Source: Sarcomyxa edulis
Lineage: Eukaryota; Basidiomycota; Agaricomycetes; Agaricales; Mycenaceae
DNA: 64,000 bases
Direction: 5' to 3'
Assembly (NCBI GenBank): GCA_009761415.1
Contig: QUOL01000012.1
Span: forward strand, 821,001 to 885,000
This document shows, piece after piece, positions 11,374 through 23,431 of this stretch (position 1 is its first letter; the number at the start of each line of letters is the position of its first letter). The notes beneath the pieces were generated by a model. That model searched no databases. It saw only the letters and a list, made by a program, of their open reading frames with translations, and was not told the DNA's origin. Position numbers and translations under genes: made by a program.

Positions 11374-11710
11374 TGTAGGACAGCGCTCCTTTCTATGCAC
11401 TTAGGATGCATATCATAAATAATGAACCGTACCTGGAAGAAGTACCGCTAGCCTCAATCTGATCTTGATGTGATCCCGAGGGGCAGTGACTAAGCTAAGC
11501 GAAGACTCCAACCTCCCCCCCAAGGGTCAACCACTGGTGTACGGGGTCACAGGCCGATAATCTGAATCATTACTATATACGGCCTCCAGCCTACACATCT
11601 CTTGATCTCTTGATCTTCGATCATCTTCATGCTCATTTCCCTCACAAGGCATCTCGTACAAAATACTGCTTTAACATGCTATCCCTTTCCTTCATCATCG
11701 TGCACAGTGA

Positions 11711-12076
11711 GTTTTAGGACGGGACTCTTTTGTCGGCTCTCTCCACTCTCCGCTTCTCTATCCGACTGGTATCTATCTGGGAACCGACTTTCTTGATGAG
11801 AGGGAACTGGTCCGATATCTCACCTCTGCGATACTGTGGCAATTGCGTGAGCACAACGATTTTTTAAACAGAGAAAAAGTAAAGAGTATGGGAGAAGAGA
11901 GAGCACTTGTGAGTCGTGCATTGCCGTAGCTGCTCAGTGCTCGCGCCGCTTCTTCATCCTTGGATCTAGAGTCGGTGCGCTTTTTCTTTGACGCCATCAA
12001 CGACTCGGAGCGCAGCAGTCACCAATCCTCCAACTTCCCGAGTTATCCCATCAAGGATCCCGAATTCTGCGAGTAG
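11711..12076 (+). CDS. Possible two-exon orphan gene or exon remnant
   Basis: A plus-strand frame open from 11711 reads YLGTDFLDERELVRYLTSAI and onwards up to a good donor (gtaaag at 11879). A tag acceptor at 11927-11929 joins it in frame to a second exon, 11930-12076. That exon contains LESVRFFFDAINDSERSS and ends in IKDPEFCE and a stop. The amino acid use looks like real protein and the splice is in phase. However, no start codon with a clear context is visible and no family is recognised. The opposite strand also has a 75-codon frame here, so the call is tentative. It could be the 3' end of a gene whose beginning has been lost. Confidence 0.3.
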
Positions 12077-12765
12077 GTTACAAGTGCGGCTTCGGCAGCC
12101 TCAGAGGCGGCCCTCTGTTCGATTGTCTACGCATCATCTCATCCAAACATTTTCTTGATATCCTAGATAAACTACGAGGACTACCCTTTTCGTTGCTCGC
12201 GGTCACTCCCCGGTCCATTTTGTCGCGATGTATATGCTTTTGTAGTTCACACAAGTTGTTCGCAAGTCGTGCACCTCCGATCTTACACCATCTACTTGCT
12301 TCAACCGTTATTTATTCTACGGCACAGCTTCTGGTGAGCACAATCTGGATGACACCAATGGAACGGGCCTTCGATACTGACTCTGAACTTTCGTTAGATC
12401 ATAGCCATGGCACAACTCTGATTGGGAGACCATTACTACTTGGTGACAGGTGTTCCGACGTGACTCTTAACTCAAGGGTAGACTGTTTGAATGTACTGTT
12501 GATTTGCTGAGGATGCGTATACTAGACACAGGATATACTTTGCTAATAGGAGCTGATTTCGTGCTGAGCCCAAATTGCAACTATTCATGCTCGAAATTGG
12601 TATAATCGAAAAAGCCAATCTGGGCTAGATAGTACACAAAAGACAGTTCGCAAAGTGTACTAAGTATTGAGGCGTTGACACTACTGTGTACCGAGTTATC
12701 AAGCTAAAGTCGAGACGCGACCAAGACGCGACGCCCTGCGGTTTCCGGGGTCCTCCAGACAGTTG
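12077..12765. other. Intergenic, no confident gene
   Basis: A 105-codon plus-strand frame at 12193-12510 has no recognisable domain, and its composition looks like chance. The last 200 bases before 12766 are presumably the promoter of the hydrolase gene. Confidence 0.4.
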
Positions 12766-14180
12766 ATGTCGCGGATTTCTCCATCCACAGCCCCCTGTGT
12801 GATCCGTACATTTCAGCACTGTGACTTTACCGCGACAGTCGACTGTCCCGAATCCGCAATTACCTTCGCCGTCAATATGCAACTTGAACAGGACCGCCAA
12901 TACTTGAATGTAACGTATAAGAAGATAGCAGAGGTAGACATCACTTTGGACGTGTATCCTCCGATTCTCTCTGGCAATCCACAGGCACCTAAACGCGTTC
13001 CTGCACTTGTCTACTTTCACGGCGGAGGTCTTACAGTGGGCAGTGCTCAAAGTTGGTTTCCTACCTGGTTGCAAAGTGCGTCTTGTCGATACACAACTCA
13101 TTCATACGATTTCTAACGCTATCCGGATCCATAGCCCGCGTTACGGCGCGCGGGTATGCATTCATTTCTGCGAATTACAGATTAGTCCCGCCATCTTCTG
13201 GGCACGATGTTCTTGAAGATATCAAGGACTTATTCACCTTCATCAACAACGGCGATTTGGACGCCCAGCTTGATATTCAGTTTTCCACCACGCTCGCTCA
13301 GGATACGAGTTTCCCTCGATTCTACATCGATTCAAGTCTGGTCGCGGTAGCTGGGTCTAGCTCCGGTGGATTATGTGCATACCTTGCTGCGATGCATGTC
13401 AAGCCTAGCGTTAAGGGCTTGTTGTGCATGTATGGCATGGGAGGAGATTTGATGGTCAGTGCTCCAAGTGCAAGACAAAATCACGACTTGACTGATTCAG
13501 GTTTTCCATTTCAGACTCATCATTATATCTCACCGAAGGCACAACCTTTTTTTCGTGGAAGAGAAATCCTGGATCCTTCCGAGTTTTCAGACTATATCTA
13601 TCCATATTCGCCTACCTCCCCGCTACAGCCCGTATCAGAGTCACCTTTGGCGTACCATCCTACAACACATGTTATCCCGGGATACCCTGCCAACCCTCGT
13701 ATGCTCTTAGGAAGGCTGTATCTTCAACTCGGCGTCTGGCTTGACTACTACACCGGCGAACACGAACCAAGTCTTAGCTCTAAACTGAGAGACGCCCTAA
13801 AACTTGCCGAACAAGAAAGATCTACCTCTGGTAACGACTCCTCTGGCATTTCTGGCGAGTCCCTAGAACATCTACGGCGACTAATTCCTGAACGTCATCT
13901 ACCGCTCTTCCCTCAATTCGGTGTCACTCCTGACTGGCCGCCTACTTATCTCGCACACGGCGCTCTAGATTCTGCGGTTCCCATCCATGACTCAGACAAT
14001 ATGCGTACGCTCTTGGAACGTGCGGGCGTTTCTGTGGAATTCGATATAATCGAGGGCAAGGAGCATTCGTTTGATTATGAGCCCAATGCAGAAGCTATGT
14101 ATGGTTCTGGTCAGTTCTCGTCGATGGGTAACTTTATCGAGAGGTGTCTGGGACGTGCACCGGTCGTCAAGGCTTGTTAA
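12766..14180 (+). CDS. Alpha/beta hydrolase fold-3 (HSL-like) esterase/lipase
   Basis: There are two exons, 12766-13075 and 13135-14180. The 59-base intron joins WLQT to RVTARGYAFI. The protein has the HSL-family oxyanion motif HGGG (in LVYFHGGGLTVGS) and YRLVPPS after the splice. The nucleophile elbow is AGSSSGGLCAYLAA, and the acid lies in LAHGALDSAVPIHDSDN. The histidine lies in EGKEHSFDYEP near the end. At about 451 residues it is somewhat longer than bacterial HSL-type esterases because of an insertion between the nucleophile and the acid. No signal peptide is seen, which suggests an intracellular esterase or lactonase. Fungal relatives often act on small esters or secondary-metabolite lactones, but the substrate cannot be deduced. 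The ATG is the first in frame. Confidence 0.85.
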
Positions 14181-14563
14181 CACTTGCTGCCTTGCAAGGT
14201 CTGGTTGCAGGACTTAGATTGTGGTAGTTTTTCTTTATGCGCAGAGACCCTTTGTTCAGGAATTGAACCAAGACGTTCTTTTCGCATGGGCTTCAATCTC
14301 GCAGTGTTGTATATGGCATCGTCCTGACATTAACGAAGTATCGCGAAACCAGGAAGCCAATTATCCAGTGCTCAGCACGATAGCTTGAGACGGAAGAATT
14401 CCCTATCTATAACTGATTGATACATAGTCCTATCGATGTACGACCAACCTTTCGTCGCAGTCACCGCACAATATAGCACAAAGGCAAACATGGTCTATAG
14501 GTTGGGATTTACCATAGGCTCCTAGCGTCCTCCGTCCATCAGCCCGACGAGACATGTAGAAGC
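14181..14563. terminator. Convergent 3' flank between hydrolase and DCoH-like genes
   Basis: About 380 bases lie between two convergent stop codons. No reading frame of interest or structural RNA is seen; the stretch should contain both polyadenylation regions. Confidence 0.4.
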
Positions 14564-15949
14564 TCACGCAGCCGCCAATACCTTGACAGGTTTATGCTTA
14601 GGCACTCTCGAACGCTTCTTCTGTGACCGTGCTTTCCTATCATTCAAGTATTTCAGCCATCCCGCCTCGATCTCATCGCCGGTCAAAGGTTGATTTGAAG
14701 ATGTCTTTTGGAAGAAGGATTTTCTCGCTTGCGTCTGGAAGTGTTCTTGGAACAGTGTTTCGACGAGAATAGCGACGCGGACATCGTTGAGGGTGATAGC
14801 GTGGGTGCCGTCTTTTTGTTTAACGGAGCTGCCTACGAAAACTCTGTGGTCCATTCTGATGGAGATATCGATGTTGTCCTGATTTTAGATTCGACATTCG
14901 TTAGTCAGATGGTCGACCATAGAGTGAATCCAGTGAGACGTACTCCTTCCTTGCTCGCGATCTCCGAGGCGGTCCTCATGAATATCGTCGCACCATCGTA
15001 GGTCTTGAAGTCATATCTCTTCAAAAGTCGGGTTGCCCTCCATCTACGAACAATTTCGTCGTGTTGACGCATGAGGAACAAGTAGTTGACACTCCATCCG
15101 TGGGTATACAATGGTCTCAAATATTTCGCCATCTCGTCGTCCCGAAGTGGTCCAGGGTGCTGGGTCAACGCAGGTATGGAAGGGAGGGGTCTCGGGGTGA
15201 TGTCCGAGGGAATGTGCTCTGGTTGTGCGACGACGGTCGACCATTGTCGTTTCTCGATCTCGAGATAGGTTCCTGGTCGGTAGCGAGGGGATCGTAGAAG
15301 GGGGGGTTCGGCTCGGTCGGCGGCGTATTCTTCAGCGAGAGATGCGTCTGCGAGATAGGCGAGTCGGATGTCGGCGAATGTGATGCCCAATTTGTGGGGT
15401 ATCAGAGGACTTGGAATCAATGTAGCTGTCTGCAGATGTACTTCGTTTGCGGCTGTAGAGAGAGACGATATCTTGTGCTGTATCGTCAATCATCAATAGT
15501 AAGCATTGTATGTTGCTGCAGATGATACATAGACCCACCTTTTCCTTCTTTGCAATTGCGGCTATTTCTTTCGTAAACTCAACAGCTGTAGCGACGTCCT
15601 TGAGAATGAAAACCTTGGTTAAACATGGCCATGAGCTCATGTGACGGTCGCCCTTGAAATCAACAGTCTCGAGCGAAAATCCTATACCCCATCCCTTTGC
15701 GTATAGTGGTTTGAGGTACGTGTCAAGTTCTGTTTGGCCTATTAGTTTGGGTGGAGAGTCTGCGGTGACTGTGACTGGAGGGGGAATGGGGGGCAACCGA
15801 GGAACGGGCACAGGTGTGGGAGTAGCCTTTGAGGTATATGAGGCCACCCTCGGAAGAAGAAAGGATGATTTGATGAATTTTGAGGAGCATTTCTGTGCTG
15901 GTAGAGAAAGACGAGTCCTCCTAGAGGCACGAAGGAAAGACCCAAGCAT
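14564..15949 (-). CDS. Mitochondrial-type protein with two pterin-4a-carbinolamine dehydratase (DCoH)-like domains
   Basis: Three exons are placed: 15949-15539, 15477-14944 and 14878-14564, encoding 419 residues. The start at 15949 is preferred over the upstream in-frame ATG at 16030. It opens a presequence free of acidic residues (MLGSFLRASRRTRLSLPAQK) typical of mitochondrial import. Two similar units follow. The first has LKPLYAKGWGI, then LTKVFILKDVATAVEFTKEI, ANEVHLQTAT and LGITFADIRLAYLAD. The second has LRPLYTHGWSVNYL, LKRYDFKTYDGATIFMRTAS, DHRVFVGSSV and HAITLNDVRVAILVE. This is the order of the DCoH fold: W in helix 1, F-x-F strand, A-x-x-F helix, and strand plus G-(I/L)-T-x-x-D-x-x-(L/V)-A. 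The catalytic HHP of true dehydratases is not kept; the first unit has HKI and the second has DNI. A structural or RNA-bound role is therefore more likely than the pterin reaction. Confidence 0.55.
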
Positions 15950-16685
15950 TTCAAGATCACTTGAACCTTGACGCGTTCTGAAGTTTTTTGGCGTGCGGAG
16001 GTCGCCGGCGTTGGCCGGCCGCACTATCATCTGCCGAACATCCTTGGAAACAACTTGGAAAGCCACTGGAAAGACTCAAGGAGATAATTAACCGTTGACT
16101 AAGCGGTCAATATGCGCTAAATAGACTAAAGGTTGCACGGTAGGTATCGGTATTTTCGAAGACCTTTTGGAGCACCCTGTCGGCCTGGCAATACTAAACA
16201 CGAAAGGGAGGACTGTTCACACTTGAGGGGTCTATTCGTTGTCTAATAGAGATACTCTTAGGTCAATATGACTACAAGAACAATTCTATCCTTCGTCTAC
16301 TTGAAGGCAATTCCGGTAGATGCTTGGTAGATGCTTCCTTCGTCTTGCGCGACCTCTGGAAAAACCTAGACGTTCTTCGAGGAATGTTTGACTACACAAT
16401 AGAGGAGAATCACAAGACTTGGAGCTATCTGCATATCTTCCGGGACTTGATGATGCTATCTCATCGCGCGCGTTTTGGATGTTATCGGACTTGGGTTGTG
16501 AACGCCCACTTGCCGATGAAAGCACCGTGTATGTGGCAATCATAACACATACTCCATTCAGACATGTCGCCGAAGAATATATGAGAACGGAGAGGCGTTT
16601 ATGAACATGGAAGATTCAAGACATTCAAATCTGAAAGATGGCTTGAATGTGACGCGTCTGTGCATGTGACATTTATAACTTCCTA
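15950..16685. other. Divergent intergenic region of about 740 bases
   Basis: This lies between the divergent starts of the DCoH-like and AMP deaminase genes and presumably holds both promoters. The short frames on either strand show no domain. Confidence 0.4.
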
Positions 16686-19600
16686 ATGGGGAATTGCCCA
16701 AAGTTTTTGGCCTCCTATTCAAGTTGGGAGCGGACCTACACTTCTCCTCCTCCTCCAAGCATAGGTCCTGATATGCCCACCACTGGTCGAGATGCAGCAG
16801 CGCCATCTTCTCCAGACAACGACCGCGAATCCCCCGTAAGCGATGCTGGACACACTCCTTCTGGTCTAGTCATTCCACAGCCTAGAGACGGTTTCTTCGG
16901 TTATACAGAGGAGAAGAGCCATCAACACGTACGTCTCATTTCAAATTTCTACGCAATGGACCATGTCTCAACATTTCGTCACAGATTGAAGAAAAGTACC
17001 TCGCTCACAGACGGGCATCTGACGCTCATTCGGACAGCGCGACGTCTGGATCTTTCGGCACTAGTTTCAAGCTCTCTTCAATACATGTTCCGACCGCACC
17101 TCCACCCGGCGAGCTCCCAACTGGATCGACCCCATGGGTTGAAGAAGACGACGAAAAGACCATGAAGACTGAAGTTCTTGTGCCAGGCGCGTACCTATTA
17201 CCTCTCAGAGTGTTTTTGGACTAACATTGGCGTTCAGAAACCGTGATCACGTCCGAGCTAGAAAACCTTTTCCAGTCGTTTGAAAGATGTCTTGATCTTC
17301 GCGACAAGTATATGTTAAGATCCGGCCAGAGACTAGGAGACAACCCTCAGGATTACGATGGCGTGTTCCCAGGGCTGGATGATGAACGAGCAGATGTCTC
17401 GGGTGTTCGACCTGATGCAGACTATTCTGCTAATCGCCCCCCTACAAATCCACTCAAACCCTGGAAAATATACCCTCGACCTCCTCCGCCCCACTGGCAC
17501 AGAGGAGAAGAAACTGTAGTCAACATCGACAATCGCCACCATGCTACCGGGAATGAGGAATTTTCTTTCGACGATATCGAAATTCCTGAGTCTCATCCCT
17601 GGATGTTTGAGATCGACGTTGAGGGTGTTTTCCAGGTATATGAAACTGAAGATGGTGAGTCATTCCCTTCATCCCAATTTTTTCCCCATCCTAGTCTGAT
17701 CGAGCCGCAGCTAAAGATCATAGCAAACCTGTCGTGGAAGTCCCTAGCCTTCGCGAATACTTCGTGGACCTAGACTATGTCTTGAACGTTATTGCAGATG
17801 GGCCTACCAAAAGTTTTGCCTTCCGCAGACTCAAGTACCTGGCCAGCAAGTTTACGATGTATAGTCTCTTGAACGAATTCGAAGAACTAGCTGCCATGAA
17901 GGTGAGTATATGTTCCACACGTTGCAGAAACGGACTTTTATCGAGCTACCCGGCGTCAGCGCGTACCACATCGGTATGTACCTGTTTCTGTGCTGCTTTG
18001 CTTTTGTCCCTTCATTCAACTCCCATCGCAGTGATTTCTACAACCTCCGAAAAGTCGACACCCATGTTCATCATTCAAGCAGCATGAATCAAAAGCATCT
18101 CCTTCGATTCATAAAATCAAAGATGAAGAGAAGTCCGAAAGTCAGGCTTTTTGCTCAACCTCATAATTATTTCCGTCCCTGACCGTGACCACAGGACGTT
18201 GTCATCTTCCGAGATGGCACCGAATTGACTTTAGAGCAAGTTTTCGAATCTTTGAAGCTGACAGCATACGATCTATCCATCGACACTTTAGACATGCACG
18301 CTCATTCAGATTCTTTCCATCGTTTTGACAAATTCAACCTGAAATACAATCCTATTGGCGAATCAAGACTTCGAGAAATATTCCTGAAAACTAACAACTA
18401 TATCAAAGGAAGATACCTTGCAGAACTGACCAAGGGTGAGATAGGCCCTCATAGTCGCTGGTGTATACTTTTTGTTTATCCGAAGATTATCAGAGGTTAT
18501 GGCTGACGTCGAACAGAGCAAATATCAGGTAAGCTAGCTTGTATCTTACCTGGACATGAACGACCTGACGGTACGCGGTAAAGAATTGCGAGTGGCGCCT
18601 GAGTATCTATGGAAGGTCTGCTGACGAATGGGACAATCTCGCGAAATGGATCGTCAATAACAAACTATATTCCCATAACGTCCGCTGGCTCATCCAAGTC
18701 CCTCGTTTGTATGATATATACAAGGCCAGTGGCTCCGTTGAGACTTTCGAAGATATCATCATCAGTTCGTTATCCCCTATTAGCTTTTTGTTATCATCCT
18801 TGATATTGACTAGTGCTATTTATCTCTGCAGACGTCTTCCGTCCATTGTTTGAGGTCACTCAAAACCCCGCGTCTCATCCTGAGCTTCACGCTTTCCTTC
18901 AACGGGTCATTGGTTTCGATACTGTCGATGACGAATCGAAGGTCGAAAGGCGCATCCACAAAAAATTCCCGTATCCTAGACTTTGGGATCTGAAAACGTC
19001 TCCTCCTTACTCCTATTGGTACGCTATATGATACATTTGGATTCATCGAGAGACTCTCCTCACATTACTCTCATAGGATCTATTATATGTACGCGAACAT
19101 AGCCAGTCTAAACAATTGGCGCAAGACTAGAGGGTTCAGTAAGTTCCCATCGTATCTATGACGCATTCGTATCTCAAAGCGAATCGTAGACACCTTCGTC
19201 TTCCGCCCACACTGCGGGGAAGCTGGAGACACGGACCATCTTACGTCCGCGTTCCTAGCATCGCATTCAATATCCCATGGGATCCTTCTACGTAAAGTCC
19301 CTGCATTGCAATATCTCTTCTATCTCAAACAGATCGGAATCGCAATGAGTCCGCTGAGCAATAATGCTCTTTTTCTCACGTATGAGAGGAATCCCCTTCC
19401 AGATTTCTTCAAGACTGGTCTTAACGTCAGTCTGAGCACGGACGATCCCTTGCAATTCCATTTCACGAAGGTATGCGTGTATACTCAGGTGCTGCTTTGT
19501 TGATCGCTCACCGGATTTTCTAGGAACCTTTGTTAGAGGAGTACAGTGTTGCCGCTCATGTATGCAATTGTTTTATACTCATCAATCAGTCACCATTGCT

Positions 19601-19980
19601 CATACTCTATACTCACAGATCTACAAACTCCCCCAAAGCTCTCTAGCAGAGCTTGCTCGAAATTCTGTCATCCAGAGTGGCTTTGAAATGGAGATAAAAC
19701 GGCATTGGTTGGGACACCAATGGTATCTTCCAGGGGCCGCCGGCAATGACATCCAAAAAGTATGTATACTACGTCCACGCGTTCAGGAATGTTACTGACA
19801 TCTATGTATTCGACTTAGACCAATGTCCCCGATATTCGGCTGGCGTATAGGCACCAAACCCTCCTAGAGGAGCTCGCGATGATCCGAGCCAACAATACGG
19901 TGCATAATACTGAGTCGCATCACGCCCCTCTACCGACGCCAGACGCGGTCGCTGCTCGTGCTATGGCCAAACACTCATGA
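16686..19980 (+). CDS. amd1: AMP deaminase
   Basis: AMP deaminase converts AMP to IMP and ammonia in the purine nucleotide cycle. The divergent, Pro/Ser-rich N-terminus (ATG at 16686 or, in frame, 16773) leads into [20 protein letters not shown] and [15 protein letters not shown]. Next is the first zinc-ligand motif, [20 protein letters not shown], near 18060-18120. Further motifs are [30 protein letters not shown] (third metal-binding region), [10 protein letters not shown] and [20 protein letters not shown]. The catalytic histidine and aspartate environments are present. More than a dozen short introns interrupt the gene. The family usually has AC after THVHHS, where this protein has SS. 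The C-terminus ends at the TGA at 19978-19980. Fungal AMP deaminase is usually activated by ATP and inhibited by phosphate and GTP. The family call is very secure; individual splice sites were not all verified. Confidence 0.93.
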
Positions 19981-20391
19981 AGGTGATTGCACTTTCACCT
20001 CACCTCGGCGAGTAAGGTCAGTGCTGTCGTATGAACTTTGTCGATCTCTACCACATACATATTGTCTTGCCCATCTATCCTATCTACGGACATCATGGAA
20101 ATTCTATAGATGCTTTTGTGGCCTACACCCCAGTTCAGCTGCTCTGGAGAGTGTGACCGTGCACGGCAACTTGTTGGAAGGATTTCGAACAGTGTAAGAC
20201 CCAATGGATTCCATTGTTTCTCCACAACAGTGCTTGCTATTACAGTCTATCTCGAGACTTGGATTCTGTCGATTTCAGTGACCTGGGAATTTGCACAATC
20301 TCGGGACGCCGACGAGAGTCAAGCTCCCCACAATCGCCGAAGGTGGGGAGCACGGAGAAATCCCACAAGTCCGCACTCCTGATAATGTCAG

Positions 20392-20586
20392 CCCGGTCGG
20401 GCACTGCGGGACCTGCTGGCAGTGATTGTGTCCTCGCCACGGACGTCATTGCATGAAAACTACGTGCGCCCGATCGGTCCTGGTCCCTTCGTGAAGCTGA
20501 TGTACGGACTTGTCCATTGGAATTTCATAAGCCACCGTTTCACGGGACGCGACGTGACACGTTCGACGGAGGCTCGAGTATGGTAA
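20392..20586 (+). CDS. Orphan 3' exon of an unrecognised gene
   Basis: A frame of 64 codons starts just after a tgtcag acceptor and ends at the TAA at 20584-20586. It reads PGRALRDLLAVIVSSPRTSL, then YVRPIGPGPFVKLMYGLVHW and NFISHRFTGRDV. The composition and the mix of aromatic and charged residues look like real protein. No convincing upstream exon or start could be joined. It may be a remnant or part of a gene with long introns reaching back toward 20000. Confidence 0.25.
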   Translation, partial: PGRALRDLLAVIVSSPRTSLHENYVRPIGPGPFVKLMYGLVHWNFISHRFTGRDVTRSTEARVW

Positions 20587-20966
20587 GTCTCTCATCAATG
20601 CTCAAGGTAATGTGTTTGACTGATATCTATATGCAGGGTGTATATCGTGTGGCGGCTATATGTACTATATGGTATAATAAGCTAATAAAAGCAATGCGAA
20701 AGCGTTGGAAGAAATAGGAAAACTCGTGACTAAGTTCGTGATGTAGAATTTGGGGGTGCCGTAAAGTATGCGATTCGAATTCGATGTGCAGAGTTCTGAC
20801 GGGTTTCGACGCGCCACTGTTCCCCGCTTGTCGAATTTGGTACACTCCTCGGATTGACTTCCTTTCTGCTCGCAGATCCGAGGGGCTCCAAACTCATGAC
20901 AAGCAGGGGTATTGGCTGTACAACAAGGTGTGCTGGATTGAATGTGTGCTTCTTCTCTACAGTGCT

Positions 20967-21608
20967 TTAAGAGTGTTGTTTGCTGATGTGACTGTCTAGC
21001 ACATTGCCCTCCTCCAACTTCTGAAACCGTTGTGCGAAGACATCATATGTGATACTGGTGGTGGGTTTAGGATCTGTTTTTGAGAGTTGTCGGATTGGTT
21101 GTGGTTCTGAGAGGCGCATTGCGGAAGAGAAGCCAGGGAGTGATTTGCGGACAATCATCTCCTTGAGCTCATCGGTGCTCGAAGGGTCTTGATGTGGGAA
21201 GCTCGGAAGGTCATCAAATGTAAATGATTGCTCCTTTGGTTCTTCTTCATCTTGGGCATTCATTCGAGACCATTTTCTTCCCGGAGTGGCGATGGGAAGT
21301 GGTTCACCATGACGGCGAGCAGTGGGTGTAACACTAGCCATGATGAGAGATGCTGGAATATTTTGTTCTTTGGGCAGTGGGAGAAGGGGTGGGATGTGGA
21401 GTAGTATCAGTTGATTTTGTGGCTTGAGCATAGCAGGAGGAATGTCCTGAATATTTTCAACAACATTGTTATGGGAGACACGGACATGATCTTCCAAGTC
21501 ACGAGGGTGCATCATGAAAGCAGTACACCCTTGTTTTAAGACATCAATAAGAATGGGGATCCAGTGAAGATGTAGTTCAAGAGATGATACGTGCCGTTGA
21601 TAGGACAT
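20967..21608 (-). CDS. Uncharacterised 213-residue reading frame, possibly a remnant
   Basis: A continuous minus-strand frame from an ATG at 21608 begins MSYQRHVSSLELHLHWIPIL and ends in a hydrophilic tail with DELKEMIVRKSLPG and TYDVFAQRFQKLEEGNVLD. No domain is recognised. Upstream on the same strand (21609-22176) other frames keep a protein-like composition but are broken by stops. One is MTQHQIVTMSQHVENSLFSS and onwards. The whole stretch therefore looks like a decaying copy of a larger gene, perhaps one of the repetitive or transposon-linked families common in mushrooms. The frame may not be expressed. Confidence 0.3.
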   Translation of the reverse strand: MSYQRHVSSLELHLHWIPILIDVLKQGCTAFMMHPRDLEDHVRVSHNNVVENIQDIPPAMLKPQNQLILLHIPPLLPLPKEQNIPASLIMASVTPTARRHGEPLPIATPGRKWSRMNAQDEEEPKEQSFTFDDLPSFPHQDPSSTDELKEMIVRKSLPGFSSAMRLSEPQPIRQLSKTDPKPTTSITYDVFAQRFQKLEEGNVLDSHISKQHS

Positions 21609-22217
21609 GGGAGTGAGACCCGGGTCATGTGACTTTTGTCAACATGTTCCAAAAGTAGGGGTAATGATGAATGCATTCGTGCAAGGCAGTTTGGAAGGTG
21701 GCATTGCAGACCCAGATCTCTCTGGGAGGCCTAATAATTACCTTCAGTGACAATGAACCTTGGTAAGTTTTTGCACCATTTACCTCTGTCCAGTGCGAGC
21801 TTGAAGCCAGACGACAGCAGTGCAGATGTCGGTGCTGAACGGAAAAAAATCAGTTTACGCTCATCTTCAGAACAATTTTTGTCAATTTATCACCTTTTTT
21901 AATGCATTCCAACAGTTCAATGTAGCGGGACATGCCTGCTTGTCATATTGCCACTCGCAACGCAGTGGAACAAGTGTGTTTTTCGAGATTTCAACAACAT
22001 TGTGCGGGAAAGTTGAGACTGAGGTTTTTTGCATGAGGACCAATCTGATGTGGTGTATCAGGGTGATATGGCGGTCCCAGGAGATATGCGAACCAGTTAG
22101 TAACCACGGTGGGGGACGAAGAAAAGAGGGAATTTTCGACGTGTTGTGACATTGTCACAATTTGATGTTGTGTCACATATCACATGGAATTATGATGAAG
22201 GACAAAGAAGGAAATGT

Positions 22218-22230
22218 AAACCCTAACCCT
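22218..22230. repeat. Interstitial telomere-like tract (CCCTAA x2)
   Basis: The tract aaaccctaaccct equals two units of the canonical fungal telomere repeat TTAGGG on the other strand. It lies next to the decayed coding sequence at 20.9-22.2 kb. Two units can easily occur by chance. Confidence 0.3.
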
Positions 22231-22740
22231 ATTTTTTGGAAAGGTTATCTAGGAGGGCTCGTGTATGACAGAGTAGTAATTAAAACATAGCATTGCGATG
22301 GTTAGTTACAAGTACAATAAGGAAAATAGACACTAGAGGTGAAACTAGAGGAAATAGGAAGACGAGACCACCGCACTACATCCTTCTACATAGCTTCTGA
22401 AAATAGACAAATAAAACTAGAGGTAGGGTTGATTTGGTTTCCGTGGTGTTGTCGAGGTGTCCGAGGAAGAAACAGGGAGTTAAGAGTATCTCCACATGAC
22501 TTCTCGGTCCCCGAGCAGATGACGGTGCCTCCGAATCACTGAATCTTGCCGAGGCTACGCGGCGGCGCACGAGTGATTTTGTAGAAGTGTGTCGGTGCGA
22601 GTAAAAGGCAACAGAGTTGGCTTTGACACTCAAGAGAGTGATGACAGGTTGTTTCGTCGAGCTCCAAGAATGACAACCCGAGAAAGAGTAGATCATAGAT
22701 GCCGATCCAAATACGACGACTCGAAGACCACGAAAAGTCA

Positions 22741-23371
22741 TCAATTCTTTCGCCTCCTTCCCTTTCCCTTGCCCCGCCGCGGCGTAACTGCAATTTCACC
22801 TCCAGGAGGCAAATGGGTCGAGATGACCACAGGACTTCGTACTCTCTCATGCACAGGCCCATTGTCAGTTTGCTTCCAAGGGCCGTCTGCGACGCCCGAG
22901 TTCGAGCTCGGCATCATCATGTTGCGCATGAGAACATCGATACTGCTGGAAGTAGGTTGAGGTTCAAGTGCCGCCTTCGAGCCACGCAAGACCATCTGTT
23001 CGAATAGCTCGTCGTCTTCTAAGGCCTGTACTTCTGCGCGAAGATGTGCCATTATCGATTCAAACTGTTCTGAATGAGATCGGCCGATTCGATCAACGTT
23101 TGAGAAAAATAAGCCGATGCATGAAAGGATACTCACCTTTCTCTTCGGCCTCGCTACTTGGCTTTGGAACCAATGGTGATTCATTTGCCTTGAGTTCCTC
23201 TTTACTCGGTTTTCCCAGCCCCAACTTTTCCTCCCATTTTCGAACAAATTGTGAGTCGGTCAACTGAGATTCTGAATCAGACGACGAGGTTTGATCTGGA
23301 CCATAAGCTGTTCCTATAGAGCTAGCAGGTGAAGGAGCGCGAAGGACTGGTGGAGGGTATTCTGTGGTCAT
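22741..23371 (-). CDS. Small hydrophilic protein of unknown function
   Basis: Two exons (23371-23137 and 23069-22741) encode 187 residues. The 67-base intron uses a GTGAGT donor and joins EAEEK to EQFESIMAHLRAE. The protein starts MTTEYPPPVLRAPSPASS and is Ser/Pro-rich at first. Its middle has a charged helical part, FVRKWEEKLGLGKPSKEELK, followed by LRAEVQALEDDELFEQMVLR, which could form a coiled coil. It ends in a very basic tail, TPRRGKGKGRRRKN, which would suit a nuclear or nucleic-acid-bound location. No known domain is recognised. The gene is divergent from the ribonucleotide reductase gene, with 419 bases between starts, and may share its cell-cycle control elements. Another in-frame start further upstream cannot be ruled out. 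Confidence 0.6.
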
Positions 23372-23431
23372 TAGCGGGGTATACTGGCGACGAGGTGGTG
23401 GTTGAGTCCGACTCAGAGTCACGCCGGAGCC

